Translations under genes and position numbers: made by a program
The notes under the pieces: generated by a model
Told to the model about the DNA's origin: nothing
Databases searched by the model: none
The model's input: only the letters and a program-made list of their open reading frames with translations
Part shown: piece after piece, positions 29,336-37,999 of the stretch
Layout of the letters: each line of letters starts with the position of its first letter
Numbering within the stretch: position 1 is the first letter of the stretch
Assembly (NCBI RefSeq): GCF_027947535.2
Contig: NZ_JAAGKO020000031.1
Coordinates: 37,532-101,531, forward strand
Direction: 5' to 3'
Length of the DNA stretch: 64,000 nt
Source of the DNA: Streptantibioticus silvisoli
Lineage (GTDB): Bacteria; Actinomycetota; Actinomycetes; Streptomycetales; Streptomycetaceae

Positions 29336-29668
29336 TTAGGAGACCGGACCGCCGAAGATGTCGATGCGGTCGCCTTCGGCAAGGGTCACGATGGCGCGCT
29401 TGGTGTCCTTGCGCTTGCCGAAACCGGTGCGGGTGCGCTTGCGCTTGCCCTGCCGGTTGATCGTGTTGACCCCGGTGACCTTGACCGAGAAGACCGACTC
29501 GACGGCCTGCTTGATCTGGGTCTTGTTGGCACGCGTGTCCACGAGGAACGTGTACTTGTTCTCGTCGAGCAGTGCGTAGCTCTTCTCGGACACCACGGGC
29601 TTGAGCAGGATGTCACGGGGGTCCGTGTACGTCTTGCTGGTGGCAATCGCGGTTGCGGTGTCGCTCAT
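29336..29668 (-). CDS. rplW: 50S ribosomal protein L23
   Basis: L23 surrounds the exit tunnel and docks trigger factor. The 110-residue product contains [20 protein letters not shown] and [20 protein letters not shown]. Its ATG overlaps the rplD stop by one base (TGATG). Confidence 0.96.
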   Translation of the reverse strand: MSDTATAIATSKTYTDPRDILLKPVVSEKSYALLDENKYTFLVDTRANKTQIKQAVESVFSVKVTGVNTINRQGKRKRTRTGFGKRKDTKRAIVTLAEGDRIDIFGGPVS

Positions 29669-30318
29669 CAGGCGTCGCTCCCTTCGGTCTCGGCGGCGCC
29701 GTTACCGGTGAAGCGGTCGAAGGCGTCCTTGGTGAAGACGACGTCGTCCGAGATCAGCACGTCGTACGTGTTCAGCTGACCGGCCTCCAGGATGTGCACC
29801 TGGGGCAGGTTGCGAGCCGACAGCCAGGCGGCCTCGTCGGCGCGCTCGACGACCAGCAGCACGTTCTTGCGGTCGCTGATCTTGCCGAGCAGCACCCGGG
29901 CGGCCTTCGTCGACGGGGCGGAGCCCTCGAGGACGGCGGACACGACGTGGATGCGGTTGTGACGCGCGCGGTCGGTCAGGGCGCCGCGCAGGGCGGCCTT
30001 GACCATCTTCTTCGGGGTCCGCTGCGAGTAGTCGCGCGGCTGCGGGCCGTGCACGACGCCACCGCCGGCGAACTGCGGCGCACGGGTCGAACCCTGACGG
30101 GCGCGGCCGGTGCCCTTCTGGCGGTACGGCTTCTTGCCGCCGCCTCGGACCTCGCCGCGGGTCTTGGTCTTGTGCGTGCCCTGACGGGCAGCGGCCTGCT
30201 GGGCGACGACGACCTGGTGGATCAGCGGGATGCTGACCGTGACGTCGAAGATCTCCGCGGGGAGATCGACGCTACCGGCCTTCTCGCCAGCGGGCGAAAG
30301 GATGTCAATGGTGCTCAT
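29668..30318 (-). CDS. rplD: 50S ribosomal protein L4
   Basis: The L4 loop lines the exit tunnel; in Escherichia coli L4 represses the S10 operon. The 216-residue product contains the loop [19 protein letters not shown] and [17 protein letters not shown]. It lies eight bases after rplC. Confidence 0.97.
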   Translation of the reverse strand: MSTIDILSPAGEKAGSVDLPAEIFDVTVSIPLIHQVVVAQQAAARQGTHKTKTRGEVRGGGKKPYRQKGTGRARQGSTRAPQFAGGGVVHGPQPRDYSQRTPKKMVKAALRGALTDRARHNRIHVVSAVLEGSAPSTKAARVLLGKISDRKNVLLVVERADEAAWLSARNLPQVHILEAGQLNTYDVLISDDVVFTKDAFDRFTGNGAAETEGSDA

Positions 30319-30326
30319 CGGTTACC

Positions 30327-30971
30327 TCAGGCCCCCTTGGCCGCGGTACGGACCAGGACGAGGCCGCCGTTCGGACCAGGAACCGCGCCCTTGATGAGCA
30401 GCAGGCCCTTCTCCGCGTCAACGGCGTGGACGGTCAGGTTCTGGGTGGTCACGCGCTCGTTGCCCATGCGGCCGGCCATGCGCAGGCCCTTGAACACGCG
30501 GCCCGGGGTGGCGCAACCACCGATGGAGCCGGGCGAGCGGTGCTTGCGCTGGGTGCCGTGTCCGGCGCCGAGGCCCTTGAAGTTGTGACGCTTCATGACA
30601 CCGGCGAAGCCCTTGCCCTTGCTCTTGCCGGTCACGTCGACCTTCACGCCGGCCTCGAAGGCCTCAGCGGTGATCTCCTGGCCGAGCGTGTACTCGCTGG
30701 CGTCGGAGGTCCGCAGTTCCACCAGGTGGCGGCGGGGGGTGACGTCGGCCTTGGCGAAGTGGCCCTTGAGGGGCTTGTTCACCTTGCGCGGGTCGATCTC
30801 GCCGAAGGCGATCTGGACGGCCTCGTAGCCGTCGTTGTCGCTGCTGCGGACCTGGGTGACGACGCAGGGCCCGGCCTTGACGACGGTCACCGGAACGATC
30901 CGGTTGTTCTCGTCCCAGACCTGGGTCATGCCGAGCTTCTCGCCCAGGACGCCCTTAATCTGCTTTGCCAT
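30327..30971 (-). CDS. rplC: 50S ribosomal protein L3
   Basis: L3 reaches toward the peptidyl-transferase centre. The 214-residue protein starts [20 protein letters not shown] and has the extended loop [16 protein letters not shown] and [19 protein letters not shown]. It follows rpsJ by 13 bases. Confidence 0.97.
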   Translation of the reverse strand: MAKQIKGVLGEKLGMTQVWDENNRIVPVTVVKAGPCVVTQVRSSDNDGYEAVQIAFGEIDPRKVNKPLKGHFAKADVTPRRHLVELRTSDASEYTLGQEITAEAFEAGVKVDVTGKSKGKGFAGVMKRHNFKGLGAGHGTQRKHRSPGSIGGCATPGRVFKGLRMAGRMGNERVTTQNLTVHAVDAEKGLLLIKGAVPGPNGGLVLVRTAAKGA

Positions 30972-30984
30972 CTCGCGCGTCACC

Positions 30985-31293
30985 TCAGAGCTTGATCTCG
31001 ATGTCGACGCCGGCCGGCAGGTCGAGGCGCATGAGCGAGTCAACCGTCTTCGGCGTGGGGTCGAGGATGTCAATGAGGCGCTTGTGCGTGCGCATCTCGA
31101 AGTGCTCCCGCGCGTCCTTGTACTTGTGCGGGGACTTGATGACGCAGTACACGTTCTTCTCAGTGGGCAGCGGCACCGGGCCTGCGACCTGCGCACCAGT
31201 GCGGGTCACCGTCTCGACGATCTTCTTCGCCGAGCTGTCGATGACCTCGTGGTCGTAGGCCTTGAGCCGGATGCGGATCTTCTGTCCCGCCAT
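30985..31293 (-). CDS. rpsJ: 30S ribosomal protein S10
   Basis: S10 is also the transcription antitermination partner NusE. The 102-residue product starts [20 protein letters not shown] and contains [20 protein letters not shown]. The ATG is preceded by GGAG. It is the first gene of the S10 operon. A tuf gene is not directly upstream, as is usual in streptomycetes. Confidence 0.97.
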   Translation of the reverse strand: MAGQKIRIRLKAYDHEVIDSSAKKIVETVTRTGAQVAGPVPLPTEKNVYCVIKSPHKYKDAREHFEMRTHKRLIDILDPTPKTVDSLMRLDLPAGVDIEIKL

Positions 31294-31813
31294 GGCTACT
31301 CCGTAGTCCTGTCTCTCGTAACGCTCTGGGACCTGATGTCCCCATGCGACCACCGACCCACGCGGTCGGGCGTGTCGCGTTCCTTGCGAACAAATCTCCC
31401 CAGGGGGGATCACTCTCAAGGACCGGGGTGTGGAATCCACCAGGCACCTGGCGAGCCCCGCGCTGAGCTTCCCGGAAGATTCCCGTACGTCCGCCCCTGC
31501 GCCGAAGACGCATTTCATGGGACGACGAGTACTGTGGGACTCGCTTCCGGCCCTCCCGACGGGAGGCGCGCAGCATCGGCACTCAACCGAGCAACCTGGA
31601 CAGTGTGCCACACGGGCTCCGCCGGTTGCGAATCGGGGCGGGGAGCATACCCCTCCGCAACCCCCTCCCAATCCACAACCCGCCCCCGGACCGCGAGTTG
31701 ACCGCATCGCGGGGGACCGAACGGGACGGGTTCGTCCCCTTGTGTCCCGCGATCGGCACGCTGCGTCCGATGACCGGCGAGCTGTGTCCGGTGATCGGCG
31801 GGGGTGTTCGACG
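31294..31813 (-). promoter_or_regulatory. S10 operon leader and promoter region
   Basis: These 520 bases upstream of rpsJ hold no supported gene. The best promoter candidate on the minus strand is TTGGGA (31671-31666), 16 bases, TATGCT (31649-31644), which would give a leader of about 345 bases. A GTGTGGCACACTGTC segment (minus strand, near 31610) lies inside it and may be a second promoter or operator. A long leader would fit autogenous control, but no L4-binding structure could be identified by eye. Confidence 0.35.
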
Positions 31814-33115
31814 TCACGCCGGGGAGGCCGCGCCGCCGCTCGGGCCGCTCGGGCCGCTCGGGCCGCTCGGGCCGCTCGGGCCGCGGACGTTCTCACGCGG
31901 TCCCGGCGGCAGCGGGGCCGGCGGGTCGGCGGGGTGGGCGCTGAGGGATTGCAGGAGCAGGGCGACGAGCCGGCGGGAGGCGGCCGGCGCGGTGGCCGGG
32001 GACCCGGCGCCGAGCCCCCCGTTGGCCATGATCAGCAGCTTCACGTCGCCCGGCTCGAAGTCGGCGCGCAACCGGCCGGCGGCCTTGGCACGCCGGGTGA
32101 GTTCGGCGAACCCCCGCGCGTTGCGGGCGATCAGCCGGCCGTAGCCGACGTCGTCGGGGAACGCGGCCAGGAACGCCGCGGTGAATCCCCGGTCCACGGC
32201 CTGCATCGCGCAGACCTTCTCGATGACCGCGCGGAACCCGCGCCAGGGGTCGGGGTCGGTGAGCGCGGCGTCCAACGCTGCCACGCAGGCGTCGAGTTGT
32301 TCCGCGAACGCCTCGGCGATCAACGACTCCTTCGTGGGGAACCGGCGGTAGAGCGTGGCGATCCCCACCCCGGCCCGCCGAGCGATCTCGCGCATCGTCA
32401 CGTCGAGCCCGCGCTCGGCGAAGGCCGCACGGGCGGCGTCGATGACGCGGTGACGGTTGTGCCGGGCGTCGGCGCGCAGCGCCTGCGGGGGCGGGGGCGG
32501 GGGCGGCGTCGGCGTCTTCTGTGTCTCCGGGGGCGTCCTCTGCGTCTTCCGTGGCTGCGGGGGCGTCTGCGGCGGCGGCATCGGCGACATCGGGGGCAGA
32601 ATCTGCGTCTGCATCCTCGGCGTCTGCGGCGTCTGCGGCAGCACCGGCGGCACCGGCGTCTGCACTGGCGGCACCGGCCTCGTCTGCGTCTTCTGTGGCT
32701 GCGAGGGCGTCGGCGTCTGCGGCGGCGGCGTCTGCGGCGGCGTCATCGGCGTCGTCGGCGCCTGCGCTGGCGGCATCGCCCTCGGCGTCGGCGTCTGCAT
32801 CGGCGTCGTCTGCTGCGGCGTCTGCGTCTGCACTGCCGGCACCGGCCTCGTCTGCGTCTTCTGTGGCTGCGAGGGCGTCGGCGTCTGCGGCGGCGTCATC
32901 GGCGTCGTCGGCGCCTGCGCTGGCGGCATCGCCCTCGGCGTCGGCGTCTGCATCGGCGTCGTCTGCTGCGGCGTCTGCGTCTGCACTGGCGGCATCGGCA
33001 TCGGCGTCTTCGTCTGCTGCTGCTGCTGCGGCTGCGGCTGCGGCTGCGGCTGCGGCTGCGGGAGCAGGGTCGGCGCCTCGGCCGGGGGCCGCATCCGAGG
33101 CACTTTCGCGGTCAT
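31814..33115 (-). CDS. TetR-family regulator with a very long Pro/Gln/Thr-rich N-terminal extension
   Basis: The C-terminal half is an ordinary TetR protein: helix-turn-helix [18 protein letters not shown] then [19 protein letters not shown], and a ligand domain with [19 protein letters not shown]. Before it lie about 205 residues of low-complexity Pro/Gln/Thr/Met sequence. This includes a 51-residue block repeated in tandem almost perfectly (second copy with a 5-residue insertion). The C-terminus ends in five Gly-Pro-Ser units from a 9-bp tandem repeat (31838-31883). TetR proteins are normally about 200 residues; this is 433 from the ATG at 33115. No strong ribosome site precedes that ATG, so translation may start nearer the DNA-binding domain. 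It is divergent from an oxidoreductase gene, its likely target. Confidence 0.8.
   Translation of the reverse strand: MTAKVPRMRPPAEAPTLLPQPQPQPQPQPQQQQQTKTPMPMPPVQTQTPQQTTPMQTPTPRAMPPAQAPTTPMTPPQTPTPSQPQKTQTRPVPAVQTQTPQQTTPMQTPTPRAMPPAQAPTTPMTPPQTPPPQTPTPSQPQKTQTRPVPPVQTPVPPVLPQTPQTPRMQTQILPPMSPMPPPQTPPQPRKTQRTPPETQKTPTPPPPPPPQALRADARHNRHRVIDAARAAFAERGLDVTMREIARRAGVGIATLYRRFPTKESLIAEAFAEQLDACVAALDAALTDPDPWRGFRAVIEKVCAMQAVDRGFTAAFLAAFPDDVGYGRLIARNARGFAELTRRAKAAGRLRADFEPGDVKLLIMANGGLGAGSPATAPAASRRLVALLLQSLSAHPADPPAPLPPGPRENVRGPSGPSGPSGPSGPSGGAASPA
32658..32978. repeat. Tandem duplication inside the TetR extension
   Basis: Two in-frame copies of 168 and 153 bases start at 32658 and 32826, and a third partial copy starts at 32979 (each with GTCTGCACTG). 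They differ by a 15-base insertion in the 168-base copy and one Ala/Pro codon change. The surrounding DNA (32490-33080) is made of GTCTGC/GGCGTC-type hexamers. Confidence 0.9.
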
Positions 33116-33137
33116 GCGTCTCACTTTAGGTCAAGTG

Positions 33138-33168
33138 GACGCTGCGCTCCGGTTCGCTCGTTAGCGTC
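33138..33168. promoter_or_regulatory. Possible operator/promoter between the divergent TetR and oxidoreductase genes
   Basis: GACGCT (33138-33143) and AGCGTC (33163-33168) form an inverted repeat in the 130-base divergent gap. TAGCGT at 33162-33167 could be a -10 for the oxidoreductase. The arms are short, so this is tentative. Confidence 0.3.
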
Positions 33169-33245
33169 GGAAGGGCCATCGGAGGGCGCGTTCGCTCACC
33201 CCGGTCGCCGTCGTCCGTCTGTCGCCCGACCGGAGAGGCATCAGC

Positions 33246-34175
33246 ATGTTCGCCTTGCAGTACTCGCAGTTCGGCCCGCCCGGGGTGCTCGGCGTCGGGG
33301 AGGCCGAGGCGCCGCACGCCGGGCCCGGCGAGGTCCGGATCGCCGTGCGGGCGTCCGGCGTCACCCCGTCGGACGGGAAGCTGCGGGCCGGCGCGCTGGG
33401 CGACCGGGCGCTGAAGTGGCCGCACATCCCCGGGATGGACGCGGCGGGTGTGGTCGACGAGGTCGGCGCGGGCGTCACCGGCACCGCGCTCGGCGACGCC
33501 GTCTTCGGGCTCGTCGACATCGCCCGGCTGGGCGGCGCGGCGGCCGAGTTCGCGGTCCTCACGGCATGGGCGGCCAAGCCGGACGCGTTCAGCTGGGAGC
33601 AGGCCGGCGCCGCGGCGAGCGGTATCGAGACCTCGACCCGCGTGCTGGACGCGCTAAGAGTCACCGCGGGGACGACGCTGCTGATCGACGGCGCCGCCGG
33701 GGGCGTCGGCTCGGCCGCGGTGCAACTGGCGGCGGCTCGCGGCGCGACCGTCATCGGCACGGCGAGCCAGGCCAACCACGCCTTCCTCGCCGGCCTCGGC
33801 GCGACGCCCACCGTCTATGGGCCCGGCCTGGCCGAACGGGTCGCGGCGCTGGCGCCCGGCGGGGTCGACGCGGTGCTGGACGCGGCGGGCGCCGGTTCAC
33901 TGCCCGACCTCGTCGCCATCGCCGGCGACGCGGACCGGGTCGTCACGATCGCCGACATGCACGCCCACGACCACGGCGTCCGCCTGTCGCACACCGCCCC
34001 CGGCAGCACCGCCACCCCTGGCTACGCCGGTCTTCCGCTGGCCGCCTCGCTCGCCGCGCAGGGCCGTTTCACCGTCCCGCTGTACGCGGTCTTCGCCCTC
34101 GTCGACGCGGCCAGGGCCCACGAGTTGAGCGCCACCGGCCACGCCCGCGGCAAGATCGTGCTGACCGTACCGTAG
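33246..34175 (+). CDS. Zinc-less quinone oxidoreductase-like MDR protein
   Basis: The 309-residue product belongs to the medium-chain dehydrogenase/reductase superfamily. It has the GroES-like N-terminal domain (GPGEVRIAVRASGVTPSDGK, HIPGMDAAGVV) and the Rossmann motif GAAGGVGSAAVQLA for NADPH. The zinc-binding cysteines of alcohol dehydrogenases are missing, as in quinone oxidoreductases. The substrate is unknown. GGAGAGG precedes the ATG. It is divergent from the TetR gene, which probably represses it. Confidence 0.88.
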   Translation: MFALQYSQFGPPGVLGVGEAEAPHAGPGEVRIAVRASGVTPSDGKLRAGALGDRALKWPHIPGMDAAGVVDEVGAGVTGTALGDAVFGLVDIARLGGAAAEFAVLTAWAAKPDAFSWEQAGAAASGIETSTRVLDALRVTAGTTLLIDGAAGGVGSAAVQLAAARGATVIGTASQANHAFLAGLGATPTVYGPGLAERVAALAPGGVDAVLDAAGAGSLPDLVAIAGDADRVVTIADMHAHDHGVRLSHTAPGSTATPGYAGLPLAASLAAQGRFTVPLYAVFALVDAARAHELSATGHARGKIVLTVP

Positions 34176-34201
34176 CCACGGCGGCGTGGCGGGGTGGGGG
34201 C

Positions 34202-34361
34202 GGCGGTGTCCCTCGCGGGATTCGTTGACTGGTCGTTGACAGAAACAACGGATACTCGGCGCAGCACCGACCCCGCACCGACCACGGACCACCTGCCGCC
34301 GACCCCGCCACCGCGTACGACCACCAGCCGCCAACAGCGCTGCGAGCAAAGCCCGTTGATC
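34202..34361. repeat. Diverged 160-bp direct repeat, copy 1
   Basis: This copy pairs with 34515-34674 over its full length without net indels, at roughly 84% identity by eye. The most conserved part is GGATTCGTTGACTGGTC followed by a second GTTGAC and AAACAACGG. That part contains two GTTGAC boxes 11 bases apart and a CGTTG...CAACG dyad. No protein family is recognised in either copy. The whole 34176-34896 stretch has no supported gene. Confidence 0.8.
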
Positions 34362-34514
34362 CATCGGCGCGGGAGCAGGCACACACCGCCACACCCGCCA
34401 CCACGCCCCTGAGCAGCCAGTCGGGCGACACCCCGCACAGCCCCCAAGTCACGGCTACGCGACGCCGACCTCGCAGACCGGGCCAGAACCGCAGCGGCGC
34501 GTCGAGGCTGGAGC

Positions 34515-34674
34515 GGCGGTGTCCCTTCCGGGATTCGTTGACTGGTCGTTGACTAAAACAACGGTTACCCGACGGAGCACCGCCCCCGCACCGCCCCCGC
34601 ACTACCCGCCACCGACCCCGCCACCGCGTACAACCGCCAGCCGCCAGCAGCCCAGCCGACAACGACCGTTGATC
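34515..34674. repeat. Diverged 160-bp direct repeat, copy 2
   Basis: This is the second copy, exactly 313 bases downstream of the first. It keeps the double GTTGAC boxes and the CGTTG...CAACG dyad. It ends at the same GTTGATC as copy 1. Confidence 0.8.
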
Positions 34675-34833
34675 ACTCCGCGCAAGGCCCCGGGCAGCCG
34701 ATCGGTCGACGCCCCGCAGAAGCACGTGCTCCCGCCGACGTTCGACGTACAGCCGTTGACCGGCTCCCACCCGCTCCGGGCACGCCACGCCGACGGGGCC
34801 GGTCCGACCGCGGACTACCTCCGCCCCGCCGCA

Positions 34834-34903
34834 GCACGCGTCACGCAGCACACGTCACGCAGCACACGTCACGCAGCACGCGTCACGCAGCACACGTCAC
34901 GCC
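34834..34903. repeat. 14-bp tandem repeat, five copies
   Basis: Five consecutive units of GCACRCGTCACGCA (the last ends in C) run into the 3' end of the SUFU-domain gene. The true stop codon of that gene (34897-34899) lies in the last unit. The unit length is not a multiple of three. Confidence 0.9.
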
Positions 34904-35479
34904 ACCGACCGGCGGAACGGGTCCGTCGGGTCGATCGCCTCGGCACCGAAACGTTCCTCCAGCGCCTCGTGGGAGGTGGCGCGGCGGAAGGCGATCTCGG
35001 CGCCGGTGACGGGGAGGAGCCACAGGAGGCGGGCGGTGCGGGCGGCGGGGAGGGGGCAGTGTTCGAGGGCGGGGCCGTACGGGTGGGGGGAGGGTGACGA
35101 GCAGGTGGTCGCACGACGCGCCCGGCACGAGGGGCCGGCCGAGCGGCACGCTGTGGGCCAGGTCGAGGGCGTAGGAGGCGTGGTAGTGGGCGACCCTGGC
35201 CGCCAGGTCGACGAACCGCTGGTCGCGGACGGCCGCCGTCAGCAGGAATTCCGTACCGGCACCGGCGCGCGTCCACAGCGCCCAGCAGCCGGCGGTGACG
35301 TACGTCCAGCGGCTGCCGCGCGGGCCGGGCCCGACCACCAGCACGCGCAGACCGGGAACGGCGTCGCGCCGCCCCTCCCCCAGGTCGTACTCGACCGCCT
35401 CGACCTCGTGCCCGGCGAAGAACCCCCGCACGTGCGCCTCGACGCCATCGATCACGGTACGCCGCGTCCCGTCGTCCAT
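34897..35479 (-). pseudogene. SUFU-domain protein interrupted by a single-base frameshift
   Basis: From the ATG at 35479 the frame reads a suppressor-of-fused-like domain (DDGTRRTVIDGVEAHVRGFF, WTYVTAGCWALW, TEFLLTAAVRDQRFVDLAAR) up to HLLVTLPPP. After that it degenerates to Arg/Pro. The sensible C-terminus continues in another frame: YGPALEHCPLPAARTARLLW, LLPVTGAEIAFRR, EALEERFGAEAIDPTDPFRR. Removing one base in the G-run near 35081-35095 restores a 193-residue ORF. SUFU-domain proteins in bacteria are often linked to toxin immunity; no toxin gene is adjacent. A sequencing error in the homopolymer is as likely as real inactivation. Confidence 0.8.
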
Positions 35480-35730
35480 GCCGCGATCCTCGCAGACGCC
35501 GCGCCGGCACCCTGGGCGCCGGAACGGTTGTCCGACGAACGCCGACGCCGCTCCTCCGACCGGCCGAAGGCGGTGACGGTGGGAACAGGCGGGGGCGATG
35601 GCGTTGATCGGATGAACGTATGGGACGTCGTTGCCCGCGGACGTTCGTCGAGGGACGTTGGCCACCCGTTCGGACACTTTCGATGTCCGGCCAGCAGAAA
35701 GGTCATTCCGTCAGCAGGAAGATCCAAGGA

Positions 35731-36343
35731 TCAGCCGAAGAAGAAGCGTGCGGCGGCTTCGGTGGGCGTGACCCCTTGCCGGCGGCCGGGGACGTCGTGG
35801 ACGGCTGCTGCGCCTTCGGAACGCAACTGGTCGGCACCGGCGTCCCGCCGCATGATCGCGGCGTAGGCGCGAACGTCCGCGGCGGTGCCGTCCGGGCGGC
35901 CCCGCTCGGCGTGCTGTCGCAGGAGATCGCTGACCTCCTGGGGGAATCGCAACATAGTCACCGGGGGTGGTGAAGCGCCCGGCGAGGGCGAGGAGGCGTG
36001 CTCGGGCCCGCGGGGTGACGTTCGTCGACCCGGCGACCGCGTTTCGTCCCGCGGCGAGCCGGGCGGCGATCCGGCGGTCGCGTTCCGCGCAGACGGCCGC
36101 GTCCACGGCGTCGGAGTCCGTCAGGAAGGGCGGATCGCCGAAAAGCTCCGCACGGATCTCGTCGCTGGACACCACGGCTTCCGAATCGATCCGTCGAAGG
36201 GCGATCAGCGCCCGGACGAAGCCGGTCTTGCCCGACGCCGGCGCTCCGACGAGGACGACACGTCCTGCCGGCACCCGGATCAGCCCGCCACCGGCCGGTG
36301 CGGGAGCGTCGGTCACGGTGCGGGCTTCGTCGAGGCGAAGCAT
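35731..36343 (-). pseudogene. P-loop kinase of the AAA_33/Zeta-toxin type interrupted by a frameshift
   Basis: From the ATG at 36343 the frame reads VLVGAPASGKTGFVRAL (Walker A), VVSSDEIRAELFGD, AVCAERDRRIAARLAAGRN and the STNVTPRARARLL signature of small nucleic-acid or metabolite kinases. It breaks after GRFTTP. The C-terminal part lies in another frame: VTMLRFPQEVSDLLRQ, EGAAAVHDVPG, ending AARFFFG. Deleting one base of the GGGGG run at 35963-35967 restores a 203-residue protein. The substrate is unknown. It could be dead or an assembly error. Confidence 0.8.
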
Positions 36344-36784
36344 GCCTGAACGCCGGTGAGTTGAGGCCGACGCACCTGGGCGTACGTGCGACGCACCTGG
36401 GCGTACGTGCCCGGACGCCGACGTGAGTGGTGCGGCATGGACTCGGGCGGCTTCTTCGGCACAGGCCCGTCCTGGAGGGTCGCTCCCCCGACACACCGTG
36501 CTCACCGCCCTCGAAGGCCGTGGGGAGGAGGGCGAGGGGACGGCGGAGGTGGTCGCGGTGGGGGTGGACGACGCGGTCGCGGTGCAGGTGAACGCGAGCC
36601 GGACAAACGAGCACGGCTGTGGCGCCGTGGGTGCTGCTGGAGGCGGGGGCCGGACCGACCGTCACCGCAACTGCCGATGGTCGACGGCGGTAGACGTTCG
36701 ACCGCGGTGGACGGCGGCCCGACACGGCCGGCCGCCTTGCTTCACACGTGCGCCCCGGGGCCGGGGGCCGGGGTGGGGAAGAAA
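36344..36784. other. Gene-free stretch with a perfect 21-bp tandem repeat
   Basis: No supported gene lies between the kinase start and the DUF6191 gene. Two perfect adjacent 21-bp units at 36368-36388 and 36389-36409 (core CACCTGGGCGTACGTG) lie 25-66 bases upstream of the kinase ATG. Each unit contains the palindrome CGTACG. They are candidate operator sites. The remainder is GC-rich without coding support. Confidence 0.55.
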
Positions 36785-36991
36785 ATGGGCTCGGCCGTCG
36801 TTTGGTCGTTCATGGGTGGATTCGACATATTGAATGATCTTTTCACGCCGGGCTCTCGTCACACCGAGGACGAACGCAACCGCCTGGAGTGGACCCGCGA
36901 CGAAGAGGGCGAGGGCGACCCGCACCACGGCCCGATAGACCTCAGCAGCGGGAAGGTCGTCATGCAGGCACCGCAGAAGCGCGAGCCGTAG
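36785..36991 (+). CDS. DUF6191-like small protein
   Basis: The 68-residue product starts with a short hydrophobic stretch (AVVWSFMGGFDILNDLF) followed by TPGSRHTEDERNRLEWTRDE and GPIDLSSGKVVMQAP. The charged second half matches, from memory, the streptomycete DUF6191 family. Function is unknown. GGGGAAG precedes the ATG by a few bases. The 5' end is clearly less GC-rich than the surroundings. Confidence 0.65.
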   Translation: MGSAVVWSFMGGFDILNDLFTPGSRHTEDERNRLEWTRDEEGEGDPHHGPIDLSSGKVVMQAPQKREP

Positions 36992-37063
36992 GACGTCCTC
37001 CTCCGCCAACTGGAGCAAGGGGGTGCGGGGCCGCCGCGTGCCGGACGCGCGCCGCGCCCCCGG

Positions 37064-37471
37064 TCAGCTCACGCCCGTCTCCACCACCGCGGCCACCGAC
37101 CGGCGCTCCAGCGCGGTGGCGATGAACCGCATCTCGACCAGCGTGCCGGTCAGGCCCGTCTCCCGCAGTTCGCCCGCCAGCGCGCGGGCCCGGACCAGCG
37201 GGAGCCCCTGTGTCTCGGCCAGCACCCGCACGACCGCGATGATGTTCGCCTCGGGACCGGCGAGACGAAGGCGGGCCGGACCGGACTCGGCGAGCAGCGC
37301 CCGCCGGATCTCCTCCGGAACCGGACCGCCGGGGTTCCGCTCGCGCCAGGCGTTCGGGCAGGTCGCACAGGTGCCCTCGCTGCTCCAGCACAGCAGGTCG
37401 CCCTCGACGTACTGACTGGCGTCGCAGATGAGCAGGCCCCCGCAGCCGTCGCAGCGTGTCGCGATCTTCAC
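37064..37471 (-). CDS. Conserved streptomycete hypothetical with a cysteine-rich N-terminus
   Basis: The 135-residue product starts VKIATRCDGCGGLLICDASQ and contains LLCWSSEGTCATCPNAW, giving six cysteines that could form one or two zinc ribbons. The second half (ARLRLAGPEANIIAVVRVLA) is helical, with LRETGLTGTLVEMRFIATAL. I recall similar proteins in many Streptomyces but no assigned function. The GTG at 37471 is the preferred start; an ATG at 37525 is possible. Confidence 0.6.
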   Translation of the reverse strand: MKIATRCDGCGGLLICDASQYVEGDLLCWSSEGTCATCPNAWRERNPGGPVPEEIRRALLAESGPARLRLAGPEANIIAVVRVLAETQGLPLVRARALAGELRETGLTGTLVEMRFIATALERRSVAAVVETGVS

Positions 37472-37999
37472 GCCCTGAGTGATCACCGAGTTCCCAACGC
37501 CGCCGGATGCCGATCGGTCGATCATCCAGCACACCGGCCTGCGGGTCGACCGGACACGGGCCAGCGCGTTCTGCGCCTTACGGCGACTTGCCGTTCCGTA
37601 CGTGTTGCGGGGCGCGTGCGGCGTGCCGGCCTGCGGCGCCCGGTCTACGGCCTCCCCCTGACGCCGCGCTGCGGGCTCGCCACGTCGCCTGATCCGGGCA
37701 GGAGGTGGAGCACGGCCCTGCGTTCCGACCCGAACGACGACCTGGACGCCTTCCGGGCCACTGCCGCTCCCGCTCTCGCCCACTTCCGCGATGCGGCCCG
37801 ACGCTCCCAACGGCTGCGCGTGGGCGACACCCCCGTCGGCTGCGCCGGTCCCTGGCGACCGCAGGGCGAGCGTCGTCGGCAGCAGACCCTGGCCGGGCGG
37901 CCCGCGACGGTCCGGCGCAACCGGAATCCCCGGGTACGTTACTCTGCGTACAGGATCGAGTACTGGTCAGTGGGCGGGCGGGCCGTCACGCTGGGCGGT
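37472..37999. other. Intergenic region with an 18-bp dyad upstream of the anti-sigma-type kinase
   Basis: The plus-strand frame of the downstream gene is open through this stretch from 37616, but its translation matches nothing I know. At 37934-37951 GTACG and CGTAC form an inverted repeat around TTACTCTG, about 50 bases before the GTG start of that gene. It is a candidate operator. Confidence 0.4.

Noticed and set aside
32521..33129. Plus-strand Ala/Ser-only ORF opposite the TetR extension
   Set aside because: It is the complement of the hexanucleotide repeat. Only the minus-strand frame joins a recognisable domain.
34194..35097. Two similar plus-strand ORFs beginning (V/M)SLxGFVDWSLT
   Set aside because: Their similarity is explained by the 160-bp DNA repeat, their downstream parts diverge to Pro/Arg filler, and the second runs antisense into the SUFU gene.
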